Below are positions 9,517-20,298 of a DNA stretch of 64,000 bases, one piece after another. This stretch comes from Platerodrilus igneus (Eukaryota; Arthropoda; Insecta; Coleoptera; Lycidae): assembly GCA_036346225.1 (NCBI GenBank), contig JARFIW010001339.1, forward strand, positions 385,001 to 449,000, given 5' to 3'. A program made the position numbers and the translations under genes. Under the pieces are notes generated by a model that was given only the letters and a program-made list of their open reading frames with translations, was not told the DNA's origin and did no database searches. The number at the start of each line of letters is the position of its first letter. Position 1 is the first letter of the stretch.

Positions 9517-11083
9517 TTAAGGGTATCTTTGGGGTTTCCTATCGTATTTCGCTTTGTCACATAATTCGCATTGGTTAATGAAATCTGTGGTCAAGTCCTT
9601 CATGTCTTTAAAGTAATAACGTCTTATGAGTTGTTTTATTGTTTCGTTAATTCCACGATGGTTGGTTTTTCCTTCGTGTTGATTTCTAATTACATCGTTT
9701 ATTTCGTCAGGGTCGTCTAGTGTTATTAGTTTTGTAGTACATCTGATGAGTTCAGGTCCAGAGTTATTAAATAGTTTAATGTATAATTCTGAAAATCTTT
9801 GGTATAAATGTTCGGTGTTGAAATAAAAATAAAATCGTTTTTTCTCGGGGGTGTATTCTTTTAGAATTTTAATTATTTGTTCCTCGTTGTCATCTTTAGT
9901 TATTTGAATTTGATATATCTTTTTGTTATCTACTTTTGTATATTTTACTGGATTGGGGTTATTTAAAACTTCTGTTATTATAAATTGGTTAGGTTTCATA
10001 TCGATTGCTTCGTTTAAGATTTTAATCGCGTTTTTTGGTTCTTCGTTTTGTGTCGAATGTATTGTGTCGATCTCGTCTGGATCTTCCCTTATTTCTGCTT
10101 CGTCTACGTTTCCTATAATGGATTCCGTTTCTAATGCATTGAGTTGAATTCTACTTAAAGCGTCTGCGTTGTTATAAATTCCTTTTTTATATATAATTTC
10201 GTAATCATACTCTTCGAGTCTGATTCTCCATCGTTGTAATTTTGAATTCGGTTCTTTCAGTTTGCATAACCATACTAGTGGTCTATGATCGGTGTATATG
10301 TAAAATTTTCTTCCGTATAAATAAGGTCTAAAATATTTTGTTGCCCAAATTATGGCTAATAATTCTTTTTCTATGGTACTATATTTTTGTTCGGTTTCAT
10401 TCAGGGTTCTGGATGCGTAGCTGATAGGTTTATCGCTACCTACTTTTCCTTGGCTCAATACTGCGCCTAATGCTACATTCGATGCGTCTGTCGTCAGTAT
10501 AAATGGTTTTGTAAAGTCTGGGTATTCTAATACAGGGTGATTCGTTAATATGTTTTTAATTTTGTCTACGGCTTTAATTAATTCCGGGGTGTGTTCAATT
10601 TTGTTTCCCTTTTTTAAACAGTTTGTCAGGGGTTTGGTTATCTGGGCGTAACCTTTAATGAATTTGCGGTAGTAACCACTAAGTCCTAGAAATCCTTTAA
10701 TTTCTTTGTTTGTTTTTGGTAATAGGTAATTTAGAACTGCATTTGTTTTGTCTGGATTTGGCATTACTCCTTGGGGTGTTATTACATGTCCTAAAAATGA
10801 TACTTCTTTTTGTAAGAATTCACTTTTGTCTAATTGTACTTTAAAATGTGCCTGTCTAAGTCTTTCGAATACTTCTTTCAATCTTTCTATGTGTTCTACC
10901 AATGATGTAGAATAAACTATGATGTCGTCAAGGTATACAAGGCATTTTTCATTGTGTATTCCTCGTAGTATATTGTCCATGACTCTCTGGAAAGTAGCGG
11001 GTGCGTTCTTTAATCCAAATGGCATTCGTTTGTACTCGTAATGTCCTCTAGGTGTGCTGAAGGCTGTTTTGATATGTCTTTTC
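9517..11083 (-). pseudogene. Pol: reverse transcriptase (second half), RNase H, integrase zinc domain
   Basis: Long open frame (502 codons, 9517-11025). It starts within the RT palm with MPFGLKNAPATFQRVMDNIL and carries the catalytic CLVYLDDIIVYS, then GHVITPQGV and GFLGLSGYYRKFI (thumb), RNase H with TTDASNVALGAVLSQ, IEKELLAIIWA and YTDHRPLVWL, a tether, and an integrase HHCC-like segment (H...H...CELC) at its end. The frame before it (11048-11866) is offset, so a frame change near 11085 splits the RT. Strongest-preserved part of this pol. Confidence 0.93.
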
Positions 11084-12254
11084 TTCCATCTCTACCTGAT
11101 GGTATCCTGATGCTAGGTCTAATGTTGAAAAATATTGGCATTTGCCTAATTTGTCTAAAATTTCGGTAATATTTGGTAGTGGATATTTGTCATCTACCGT
11201 TTTTTCATTTAACTTTCTATAATCTATTACCATTCTGTACTTTCTCTTTCCGGTTGCGTCTAATTTCTTAGGTACTATTAACACGGGGCTGCTCCATGGT
11301 GAGTTGGAGTGCTGGATTATGTCTTGGTCTAATAAGTCTGCTACTTGTCTGTCAGCTTCTTCTTGGCTTGCATGAGGTAGTCTATATGTTTTTCTAAAAA
11401 TTGGCTTATTGTCTGTTAACTCGATATTATGTTTTACTGTGTTGGTGAATGTCAATGGTATTCCTTCACAGTGGAATATGTCTCGGTATTCAAAACATAA
11501 GTTTTTAATTGCTCTTTCTTCTTCTTGATTGATGTCGGTATTAAAGCGGATGTTAGTTAAATTTTCTCTTAACATTTCGTCATGTTCTATTGGGTTGTAA
11601 TCGTTTTCTAAATTTTCGTCTATTTCCATTTCGTTAAAATTTAGTTCTTCTACGTTAATTGGGTCTGTCAATGATAATTCTACGGGATAGTCGTTTGAAT
11701 TTAATATTGTTGTGGTTGCAAAATTATCTTTTATTTGTACTAAGGCAGTTGGGGTTTCTACTCCTTGTTGAAATGTCATATGATTTATTATTCCTAAATT
11801 TTTGTTAGATTTTACTGGGATTTTATTTTTCTTTCCGTTCGGGATTCTATAGTGTATTTTGTTCAATTTGTGTGTTTTGAAATTTAATTGGGATTTTTCC
11901 GTATTTCGTCCTTAATAAGCGATTTTAATGTCAATGTTGGCTCCTAATTTTCTTAGAAGGTCCATTCCGATTAATCCGTCATATTTGTCATTAAATTCGA
12001 ATACACAAAATTTATGTTTCATTTAACATTAAATGTTCTCGGTAAGGGTATATTGGCTACGAATTGGTGTAGTGTTGTTTGATGGGCTGTTTTAATTTTA
12101 AATGGTTCTCTTTCTACATAATCTAAATAATGTTTTTGTACGGTTCTGGGGCTAATTAATGTTTTAGAGGATCCAGTGTCGATTAATAGTTTGAATTTGG
12201 CGTGGGGTATTTCTATGTATGGTAATACTAAGTGATTTATGTTATTTAAGTTTA
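11048..12254 (-). pseudogene. Pol: protease and first part of reverse transcriptase, broken
   Basis: Just downstream of gag a -1 frame encodes KFKLLIDTGSSKTLIS (about 12140-12205), the aspartic protease active site. A frame change near 12020 and an in-frame TAA near 11915 interrupt it; before the latter comes YDGLIGMDLLRKLGANIDI, the flap/C-terminal protease block. The frame 11048-11866 carries DLLDQDIIQHSNSPWSSPVL, KYRMVIDYRKLNEKTV and FSTLDLASGYHQVEM, the first RT motifs with the first catalytic Asp. At least three lesions in protease-RT mean no complete Pol can be made. Confidence 0.9.
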
Positions 12255-13439
12255 TTAAGTTTGGTTGTCTATGAATGGGTCCATTTGAAAATTTGAGTTC
12301 GAGTTTTCTTCGTCGTACTCCTCGTAAGTTTCGTATTGTTCGTCACGTTCGTAAGTTTCTGCATGGTTTGATTCATTGTTCGTAGGTGTCTCAATGTAAT
12401 TATTCTGGTCAGTGTCAAATTTTTCTATTTCTTGATGGAATAATTCTTCCGATGTAAAATTACGTTTCTGATGAGGATTTGGTCGGATATGTGTTATCTT
12501 TGTATGTTGTCTGGTGTTACCAGATGAGGTATCCATTGGTGTTGGTTTATAATAATTATTAGGGTTGTTATGATTATTAGTCATTGGTGTATTTCTATTG
12601 GGGTTTGCGTTGAATGCTGGTCTTTGTTGGTTTAAGTTTTGATTAAATCTTGGTTGGAATGCGGGTTTCGTAAAAGTTGGGTTGAATGTTGGTCTTGAAA
12701 AATTTTTATATTGATTATTAAAATTTGTATTGTTAAAACTTGGGTTATTACTTCGCGGTTGATTTGTTTGTGCGTTAAAGGGTGTGAATTTTGTTGAGGA
12801 TTGTTTGTCTTGTAGCTTGTATGGTTTTATTGGTGAATAACTTTTATTCGCGTTGGGGTTGTATAGTCTGTTGCGGTAATACATTACATTTTTTTCTTCT
12901 ATTACTAGGCTCATAGCTTCTTCTAGATTATGGGGTCGTTGGAATCTGATTTTATCCGATAGTCGTTCTGGTAAAGCGTTTATGTATGTGTCTAGTGCCA
13001 TTGCGTCATACATTTTTGTTTTTAAATGTCTAACGTTTTGATCGGGTTCTTCGATTTTTAATTTTGTTAAAATTAAACTTCTCGCGTCTTGGCATTTCAT
13101 TCCGAATTGGTAGGGGGATTGGTTGTGTTCCATTCTAAGGTTTATTAGGTCTCGTACCAGGCATTTTATGTTACGTTGGTCTCCAAAATATGCAATTAGT
13201 AGTTGTTTAAATTGTTCCCATTCTTGTAAATCGTCCCTACTGGCGATAAAGGTTAGTGCACTTCCGGTTAGTTTACTTATTACCAAGCGTATAAGCAATG
13301 AATTTCTTTGGTCATCTTCGGGTTTGTAGAAGGTTTTTAGGAACATTTCAGATGCTCCAATGAAATTTGAGAGATGGGCTTCCGTGCCATCAAATGTTTG
13401 TATTGTCTCCAAATAGAGTCGCATTTCTGTGCTACTCAT
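12255..13439 (-). CDS. Gag of errantivirus-like element
   Basis: Intact 394-codon frame starting ATG at 13439. The first ~200 residues are the capsid-like part (TFDGTEAHLSNFI, LTGSALTFIASRDDLQEWEQ, LIAYFGDQRN, SDKIRFQRPHNLEEAMSLV), resembling 17.6/297-type Gag. The rest is low-complexity, rich in Asn, Pro, Phe and Gln, and ends in an acidic Glu/Tyr-rich tail. No CCHC zinc knuckle is seen, as is usual for errantiviruses. The stop at 12255-12257 overlaps the -1 protease frame, so pol would be reached by -1 frameshifting. This is the only undamaged gene of the element. Confidence 0.9.
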   Translation of the reverse strand: MSSTEMRLYLETIQTFDGTEAHLSNFIGASEMFLKTFYKPEDDQRNSLLIRLVISKLTGSALTFIASRDDLQEWEQFKQLLIAYFGDQRNIKCLVRDLINLRMEHNQSPYQFGMKCQDARSLILTKLKIEEPDQNVRHLKTKMYDAMALDTYINALPERLSDKIRFQRPHNLEEAMSLVIEEKNVMYYRNRLYNPNANKSYSPIKPYKLQDKQSSTKFTPFNAQTNQPRSNNPSFNNTNFNNQYKNFSRPTFNPTFTKPAFQPRFNQNLNQQRPAFNANPNRNTPMTNNHNNPNNYYKPTPMDTSSGNTRQHTKITHIRPNPHQKRNFTSEELFHQEIEKFDTDQNNYIETPTNNESNHAETYERDEQYETYEEYDEENSNSNFQMDPFIDNQT

Positions 13440-13499
13440 GTTGGTTAAGGGTTGTTTTCGATTTTGGGAAAATTTAAAAAAAATTTTTTTTTTTTTGAA

Positions 13500-13930
13500 T
13501 TAAGCTTTATTTCGCTATTTGTATTGTTATTTTCGCTTCGGATTTACTAATTTTCCGTTTGGGTTGTGAAATTTCAAATTTTGTAGAAATTGGGGTTGTT
13601 TTTGCTATTTATAGCGTTAATTATGCTTGGGATGTATTAATTTTTCTTTTGGATTGAATAATTTTGAATTTTGTAAAAATTGGGGTTGGTTTTGCTATTT
13701 GTGATATTAACTTTGCTTTTGGTTTTATTAATTTTCCTTTTAGATTGAATAATTTTGAATTTTGTAGAGCTTGAGATTTATTTTGCTATTTTTCAGCGTT
13801 ATTTTTTGTCAGGATTTGTTAATTTTCAGTTTAGATTGGGTAAGTAAAAATTTGGTAAAAATTGAGATTAATTTCGTACTTGTAATATTAATTTTGGTTT
13901 GGATTTATTAATTTTAAGTTTAGACTGCGT
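13500..13930. repeat. ~90-bp diverged tandem repeat in the errantivirus-like leader
   Basis: Five diverged units, spaced 90-91 bp, aligned on GCTATTT at 13514, 13604, 13694 and 13785 and the variant CGTACTT at about 13875. Each continues with a TTAATTTT... block and a GAATTTTGTAGAAATTGGGG-like block. Lies between the gag start and the primer site, inside the untranslated leader. Confidence 0.8.
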
Positions 13931-15499
13931 CTGGTTATTTTTAGAATCGTAGTCGCTGTTACTTGTGCTTAGTTACACAGTGCGGTGATGTGCTCGTGAG
14001 ATTTGTATTCAATAACGTTGAATTAATTACCGTAGTCTTGGATTTGCTTGTTTTTATGCAGCTTTTAATTTGTCTTGAGTTTCTGCTTCTTAAGGAATCT
14101 GAAATGGATGGGTTTATTCTCGCTTAGCGTTGTTTTAGTTAAATTCTGTTAATTTTGTAATTAATATTCTTTCCGTGGGTTTTACTGAGTTGCGTAATTA
14201 TGACTTGAGGTTAATTACTTCTGCACTTTATTGTTGAAATTGAATACTAAAGGATGTAATCTTTGTTACTTTGTAATAATTGCGTACATATGACTATACT
14301 TGTTGAGATTATTAACACTTACAGGTGTTAATAGAAATTAGATACTTCGCTTCTGTAATTGCTAACTGCTTGCATAAAGTATTACGTCTATTTATTTTTA
14401 AATATCTCGGTGTTCACGACTTGTAATTGAACTCTCCGTTATGTGCGTTTTCAGGTTACAATTATGAGCGTATGATAACGTTTAGCGTTATTCTGTATTT
14501 GTATTGGAATAATGCACTTTATAAATGCTGATTAATTAATTGAAAGACGTTTAGATTTTATACCGTGTTTGTACTGCAATTTATTTATAGCTCGTTTTAT
14601 GATTGATTTAATAATGCAAATTGCGTTGCTTTATACTATGCAAGGTTCTGAAAGCGATTTTCTCTGAGGTTTTAAATGTGTAATAAAGGATGCTTCTTGC
14701 TTTCTTCGGATGGCGTTTTAGATTACAGTGGTTTTAGGTTACCGTAGTTTTAGTTAATGCAGAATGTTCTTGCTGTGGTTCACACAGTTTTATAGAGGTC
14801 AATGTTTTAATTAATCGTTTTGTGATTGCTTTAAAGGATTAGCTTTAGCTTTGAAATTAATTTTGCGTTCTGTGTTTTTATTTTACCGGATTGAAAACGT
14901 GCTTTTGAATCGCGCTGGTTAATGTTTCTTATTTTGGTGTTAGTGAATGTGCGCCCGTTATTTTTTGGATTATTTTCGTTCTAATAATTGTGGTAAGAAT
15001 CTCTTAATATCAATTCTCATTTACTTTTTAAAAGAAAATTTCTTTTACATTCAAGTCTCATTTGCTTTTTAAAGAAAAAAATATCTCTTTAACATTCGTC
15101 TCATAGGTTAATACTTTCTTAAAATAAGGTCTCGTTTTTTGAAATTTTTGAAATTTGGAAATAATTCACTTTGTAATTATTTTCAAAACAATATTCATAA
15201 AAATAAAATTCATAAAACAATAATAATAAATGGTAATCAATAATTATAATACTAGCATATATCAAGTATAGTTTTTGGTTAAAAAAAAAAGGTATGGAAA
15301 TGAACTTACATTAATTTCATCTGTTTCTTTGGTGGGCTCGATCGATGCTGTATCTTGTCCACCTTGGTTTGTTTGTTGGATTTAGACTATGCTTGTTCTT
15401 CCTCCAACTTGGTTTGGGTTCTGCCAAAATTTCGAATTAAAATTCTTGGTCACCAATCTTCCGATTTTTGGATTTTCAGTGCCCTTTTGACATCCGTTA
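13931..15499 (-). other. Untranslated leader of errantivirus-like element
   Basis: AT-rich, T-rich on the plus strand, with stops in all frames. No other structure recognised. Leaders of this kind hold packaging and regulatory signals in errantiviruses; none can be pinpointed here. Confidence 0.6.
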
Positions 15500-15510
15500 C
15501 GACTGCGCCA
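15500..15510 (-). other. Primer-binding site (tRNA-Ser type)
   Basis: On the minus strand TGGCGCAGTCG directly follows the 5' LTR (overlapping its last base), the sequence used by 17.6/297-type elements and complementary to a tRNA-Ser 3' end. Confidence 0.82.
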
Positions 15511-16046
15511 GTTAAAGTTCGGGCCTTTGGAGCTGTGTTTTTTAAAAAAACTTCGACACTTTAACAAATTTAATTTAATAAGTTAAACAGAAATTACAAT
15601 GAAATTTAGAATAGCTGGTTCTTAATAATTTTAATAAAAAATAATTAATTGTACTGGGCGAGTAGTCTAGGTAGACAACAATGCAAAAGCTGTAAACTCA
15701 GACTGACTGCCGGGCATTGAGCTCCCGAACTTTTTATAATAACCTGCCCCTCACACGGCTTGTGGGAACTTGCAGATCTCATGTCTGCTTTACACTTTGT
15801 CACAATGTATCAATCTTAATTCTAAGTAATTGCGGTCTGTTGACCGCCTGTGACCTGCCACCTGCAGTATCACTGCCCTCACGGATGCAAAGTTGCATGT
15901 CCGTTCTCATAAACTGTCGATAACCTCTCTGGGTTATCCTTGTGTTACAATGTTGCATTGAACTTATACTTTTACTTAACAATTTCTAATAATTCCTATT
16001 AGATTCAATATATCAATATATATAGGTAATTGGGGGATACATAACT
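15510..16046 (-). repeat. 5' LTR of errantivirus-like element
   Basis: 537-bp copy matching 3382-3918 apart from about 7 substitutions seen by eye. Followed outside by CGCG (16047-16050), the target duplication. Confidence 0.93.
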
Positions 16047-16269
16047 CGCGTTGCGGTTGCAACTGATAGTTAGTTTTTCGTGCTAAAGCCATGGTGGAAG
16101 GAGTTAATTCTCAGTTTTAAAAGATCGTTGGGTATTTGAGTGGAGGAATTTGGAGAATTGTTTGTAACGAATGTGATAGTTTAGCAAAAAATATTGAAAT
16201 ACGTGACTAGAGAAGGGGTTTGAACATTATAAAAGCTCTTGCCAGAGGTGGTAGGGCTCTCTTAATCGA

Positions 16270-17875
16270 TAGGCAAATGAATCGGCGAGTGAGTCATTAA
16301 ATTTGTAAGTTAGTAAGTGTGTTGTTCGGTAGTGCGATCGCTTGTTTGTCATCGAGTGAGACAGTGATTGTGCTGGCTGCTAGTCGACGAATGAGTAATT
16401 AAATAAATCAGTTAGTGAGAATGGATTAGCCGGTTGGCAAAAGAGTGTATGTATGTCGATCGCTCGAGTAGTCTTTGTCGATCAGTCTGTAAGTACGGCT
16501 GAAGGAGTGTGTCGGTCGGTATGTCAGTCGGTGAGTAGATGCATGAATGAGTGAATCCTTGACTGTTTTTGTTTATGGATTGTGGAGTAAGTCAGTGAGT
16601 GTGTAGATTGGCAAGTTGAGACTGAGCCAGTGAATGCTCGAGTGAGGGAGTCAGTGAGTAATTACAAGAGTGCATGGATTAGTGAATTCTTTTCAGTCAA
16701 GTTGGTGAGTGTTGGTCTGTCGACAAGTGAGTTAGTAGGTGAGTTAAAGAGTGTCAGTTAGTAGGCTAGATGGCAAGTTTCGAAGTGAATCCTGTGTGAG
16801 CGGGTTAGCGAGTTAGTCTGCGAGACATTGAATGAGTGTTAGTCGACGAGTGAGTGAGCAGGTCGGTCGGCAAACAAGTCGGTGAGTGAGTCAGTGAGTG
16901 TGTTGTATGATAGGTTGTACTGTTGCCGCTTGGCAAATGCGTCAGTGAGGGTATTGGTAAAAAGTACTTGAATGAATCATTGAATAATTCAGTGCATGAG
17001 TTGGTTGATTAGTTGGCCGAACGGAAAATGAACGATTGAGTTTTGGTCAAACGGATAGCCGACGAGTAAGTCTATGAATATTTTGGCCGGTCGGCACTTA
17101 AGCGAGGGTGTCAATCAATGAGAGTCAGTGAGTAAATGTGGTAATCGTTCGGTCGGTGAGTTAGTGGGTGTGGTCGATAAGTGTTGACCAGTGCGTGGTA
17201 GAATCAGTCAATGAGTAAGCGAGTGTGACACCTGTCAGTCAGTCAGTCGGCAAGCGAGTGTTGAACGATAGCTCGGCGACTGAGTAAGTATCTATATAAG
17301 TCAAAAAGTGAGCAAGTGAGGGAGTCTGTAAAACAATGAATGAGTTAGTCGGTAAGCGTGTTCCGATTGACGAGTTGCAGAATGAATCAGTGGGTGATTC
17401 AGTCTGTGTTATAGAGTGTCGGTTGGCTGTCACATGAGTCAATGAACGAGAGAGTGATTCCATGAATGAGTGTTGGTCGGTGAGTGGGTATGTTGAAAGA
17501 CGAGCTGACGAATGGGTCAGCGAGGAGGTATGTCGTTTGGTACGTCGGCCGGCGGGTGAGTCAGTAAGTGTATCGATCGACATATGTATTACTGAATGAA
17601 TAAGTCGGTCTGTAAGTGAGCAAGCGTGTGACAGTGGATCAGCCATCCAGCGATTGAGTCAGAGAGTTGAGTTACTTGGTAGTATGTTGGTCGGTCAGCC
17701 AGTCCACGAGTGGGTGGATAATCAATTGGTCGATCGACGAGTATGTCGATCCATCGATAGACGAGTATGTCGATCGATCGATCTATAAGTGAACGAGTGA
17801 ATGAGTGAGTGAATCAGTGAGAACGTGTCGCTTGGAAAGTTGGGGATGAACCAGTGAGTGAGTCAGTGAGTGATA
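16270..17875. repeat. Degenerate tetranucleotide repeat field (GTGA/GTCA/GTCG-type)
   Basis: About 1.6 kb built from 4-bp words of the form GTGA, GTCA, GTCG, GTTA and AGTC in irregular order, for example GTGAGTGAGTCAGTGAGTG near 17847. The minus-strand open frame 17239-17646 encodes only Ser-Leu-Thr-Asp/His-type cycles from this pattern and is not a gene. Sequence divergence is high, with no clear longer period. Confidence 0.85.
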
Positions 17876-20298
17876 TCGGAAATTATTCTTTGTAAGTTAC
17901 TATGTACTAACCTGCTATTCCTACGTCAGTTACTATGTATAAGCCAAAAGAAGATAGTTGACTGAATGGCTAGCAAGTTTGTGAAACCCGCAATAATACA
18001 AACGGATAGTCTGAATGATTAGTTCAGAGGCAGATAATAAGAGGGGTCATAGGCCAATCTGCTGACTCTGACAACAAATTAAAAGGCTGCCACAGCATCT
18101 ATAAAAGCTAGCAAACGCTTATAAAGATGGTATGCTACCCGATGAAGATATGCTGAAAGTTACAGGTCACGCGAATTATAAATATCAATAGCACATATAA
18201 AACAATACCTGTTAACAAACCACAACGGTTTTGCAGAGAGCTATCTTCAACTTAATGTAATGCTTAACTTGAACAAAAATACATGGTATTTAATTATATT
18301 ATTGACCTTTCGATAGTTTCACCAATTTTCTAATAGAAGATTATCTAAGGTTAACCTTAAAATATATTTTAAAGTCAAATTTCATTTTATTTGTAAGTCT
18401 CAAACATACTAATAGATTTTGGTTAAAAAATTTTATATTCAACAGTCATTTCTTGATATCAAATAATAATAAAAATTATATTATATTTATATTATATTTA
18501 TTTTTATTATTCTTCAGATCTAACCCACTGATAACAAATGCATTATACATTTTCACTTAATTGGATTTAATTTCAAATATCATTACAAAACTTTCGATTC
18601 AATGGTATAAAATATTTATCAAAAGCTCAAGTATAAAAATAATAATCTGAACTTCTTTATTTTATTTATCTAATAAAATAGATTGATCGATGCACAAGAT
18701 ACTCTAAATGTTTAAACACAACAATAATATTTTTAATTACTAAAAATTCTCGAAACTGACAAAGTTGTTTATTATCTACCCAAATTTTATGCGAATATCC
18801 TTGCAATAAATTAACCATCAATTTACAAATTCCTTTGGATATTTAATATTGGACATTGATAACAGTGCACAAACAAAAACCAAAAATAAGTGAAAAACAC
18901 TTACCGATCTGTATTTAACAAAAATAACTGGATTTTCCGAACTATGTGTTTTGAATTAAATTTGACGTAAACACACGTAGCACCTGCATAGTACATCTGC
19001 TTCAATGCAATATTAAAAAACCACCGTTTGAACCCCAGCAAACCGTTTGATATTTCTTATTCTTAAAGATGCAAATTTAACCAACTTATTCAATTTCCAT
19101 TCTTTTACTAGTTTATTAATCTGCCATATTAATCCATATGCTACGTCATTTTCAGATTTAAGTATTCGCATAATATTGAAGATCTAAATTTTAATTTATC
19201 TTTACTTTCTACTGCTGTCTTTTAGTCCTAACTTAATTTGAATTTTGATTTTGCCGCACTAAAAGGATTGCAACATCTTGGTGTTAAAATTTATTACAAA
19301 AATAACACCACTGAGCATTACAAACGTGGTCATTTAATGACACGCAAGGAAAATGAGAGTCCTCACACTATACATGCTTGCTTTATGATGAGAAATCAAC
19401 ATCACTCATAAGGGTCCTTCACAAAAAATAGCCTCTAATTCAAAATTGTAATGCCTAATCTACAAGAGATACCACATGGTGCTTTGAAGCGTTATACTTA
19501 GCGAGCACGCTGTCGGTCTTCAATTAGCAACAGACTGTTAATTTCCTGTTTCAGAGAATATAATACCTTTCATGCAAGTGCTAATATCAAATTATAATGT
19601 GTACTCTTTAACCTTCGTACAGATTAGATGCCTTGTAAAATATAATAAAAGCAGTTTTATATCATATATAAGTTACTGTGATACAAAACGAAAATATGAA
19701 TTCTTAAGGTAAATCTTTTTAAATAACTACTTCATATCGGTAATTTAATAATAAAGCCACATTTTTATATTCAAATATGAAATATTATACCAAAAGAGAA
19801 AACTGAAATTTAATTGATACAGTACCTATACCAAAAACTTATTGTACAGGATCCTATTGCTTACAACTTTTGTCAATGGATTGCAGAGTCAATTTTGGTT
19901 AAGTAGTAGTGCTATCCAAACTGATTGTTATCTTTTTTAATGGAGTTATACATTTATACTGCTTAACCAAAAAATAATAGAAAACTTTGCTTTGCTTAAA
20001 TCCAGATGTATAAGAATACGCAATGAGTCGGGAGCTATAAGCACTTTAGGGTGCGTTTCTAGGTATATTATGTTTTGTGTTTTGTTTAGTATTTATATCT
20101 GTGATTTTATGTAGCACAGATTATATAAAATTAAACTTTTGTTTATCAAACGTTCACTTCTTTTTTGTTTAGGATAAAAGAGGAATTACAAGTTTTTTAA
20201 ATTTTGGGAAATTCATAAACGAATTCTAAAACTTTTTAAATTTTAATAATTGCATATTACTTACATTTATATTTTAAGCTAATTATTGTTATTTACAG
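17876..20298. other. AT-rich unassigned sequence
   Basis: No coding region, RNA gene or clear repeat seen. Ends at a good splice acceptor (TTATTTACAG at 20289-20298), so at least the right side is probably an intron of the following recombinase-like gene; no upstream exon was recognised. Confidence 0.5.

Larger units (their letters stand above)
3382..16046 (-). mobile_element. Ty3/Gypsy errantivirus-like LTR retrotransposon with env remnant (contains a nested LINE)
   Basis: Minus-strand element, 12.7 kb including a 3.5-kb LINE insertion. Both LTRs are 537 bp and begin and end AGTTA...TAACT. They are flanked by a 4-bp duplication CGCG (3378-3381 and 16047-16050). Order in transcription sense: 5' LTR, tRNA-Ser-type primer site, long leader with ~90-bp repeats, gag, pol (protease, RT, RNase H, integrase), env-like gene, polypurine tract, 3' LTR. 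This layout, with a zinc-knuckle-free Asn-rich Gag and a -1 gag/pol overlap, matches the 17.6/297-type errantivirus group. By eye the two LTRs differ at about 7 positions, implying fairly recent insertion, yet pol and env are broken. Confidence 0.92.

Noticed and set aside
17239..17646. 135-codon minus-strand open frame
   Set aside because: It translates the degenerate 4-bp repeat into Ser-Leu-Thr-His/Asp cycles; no independent support for coding.
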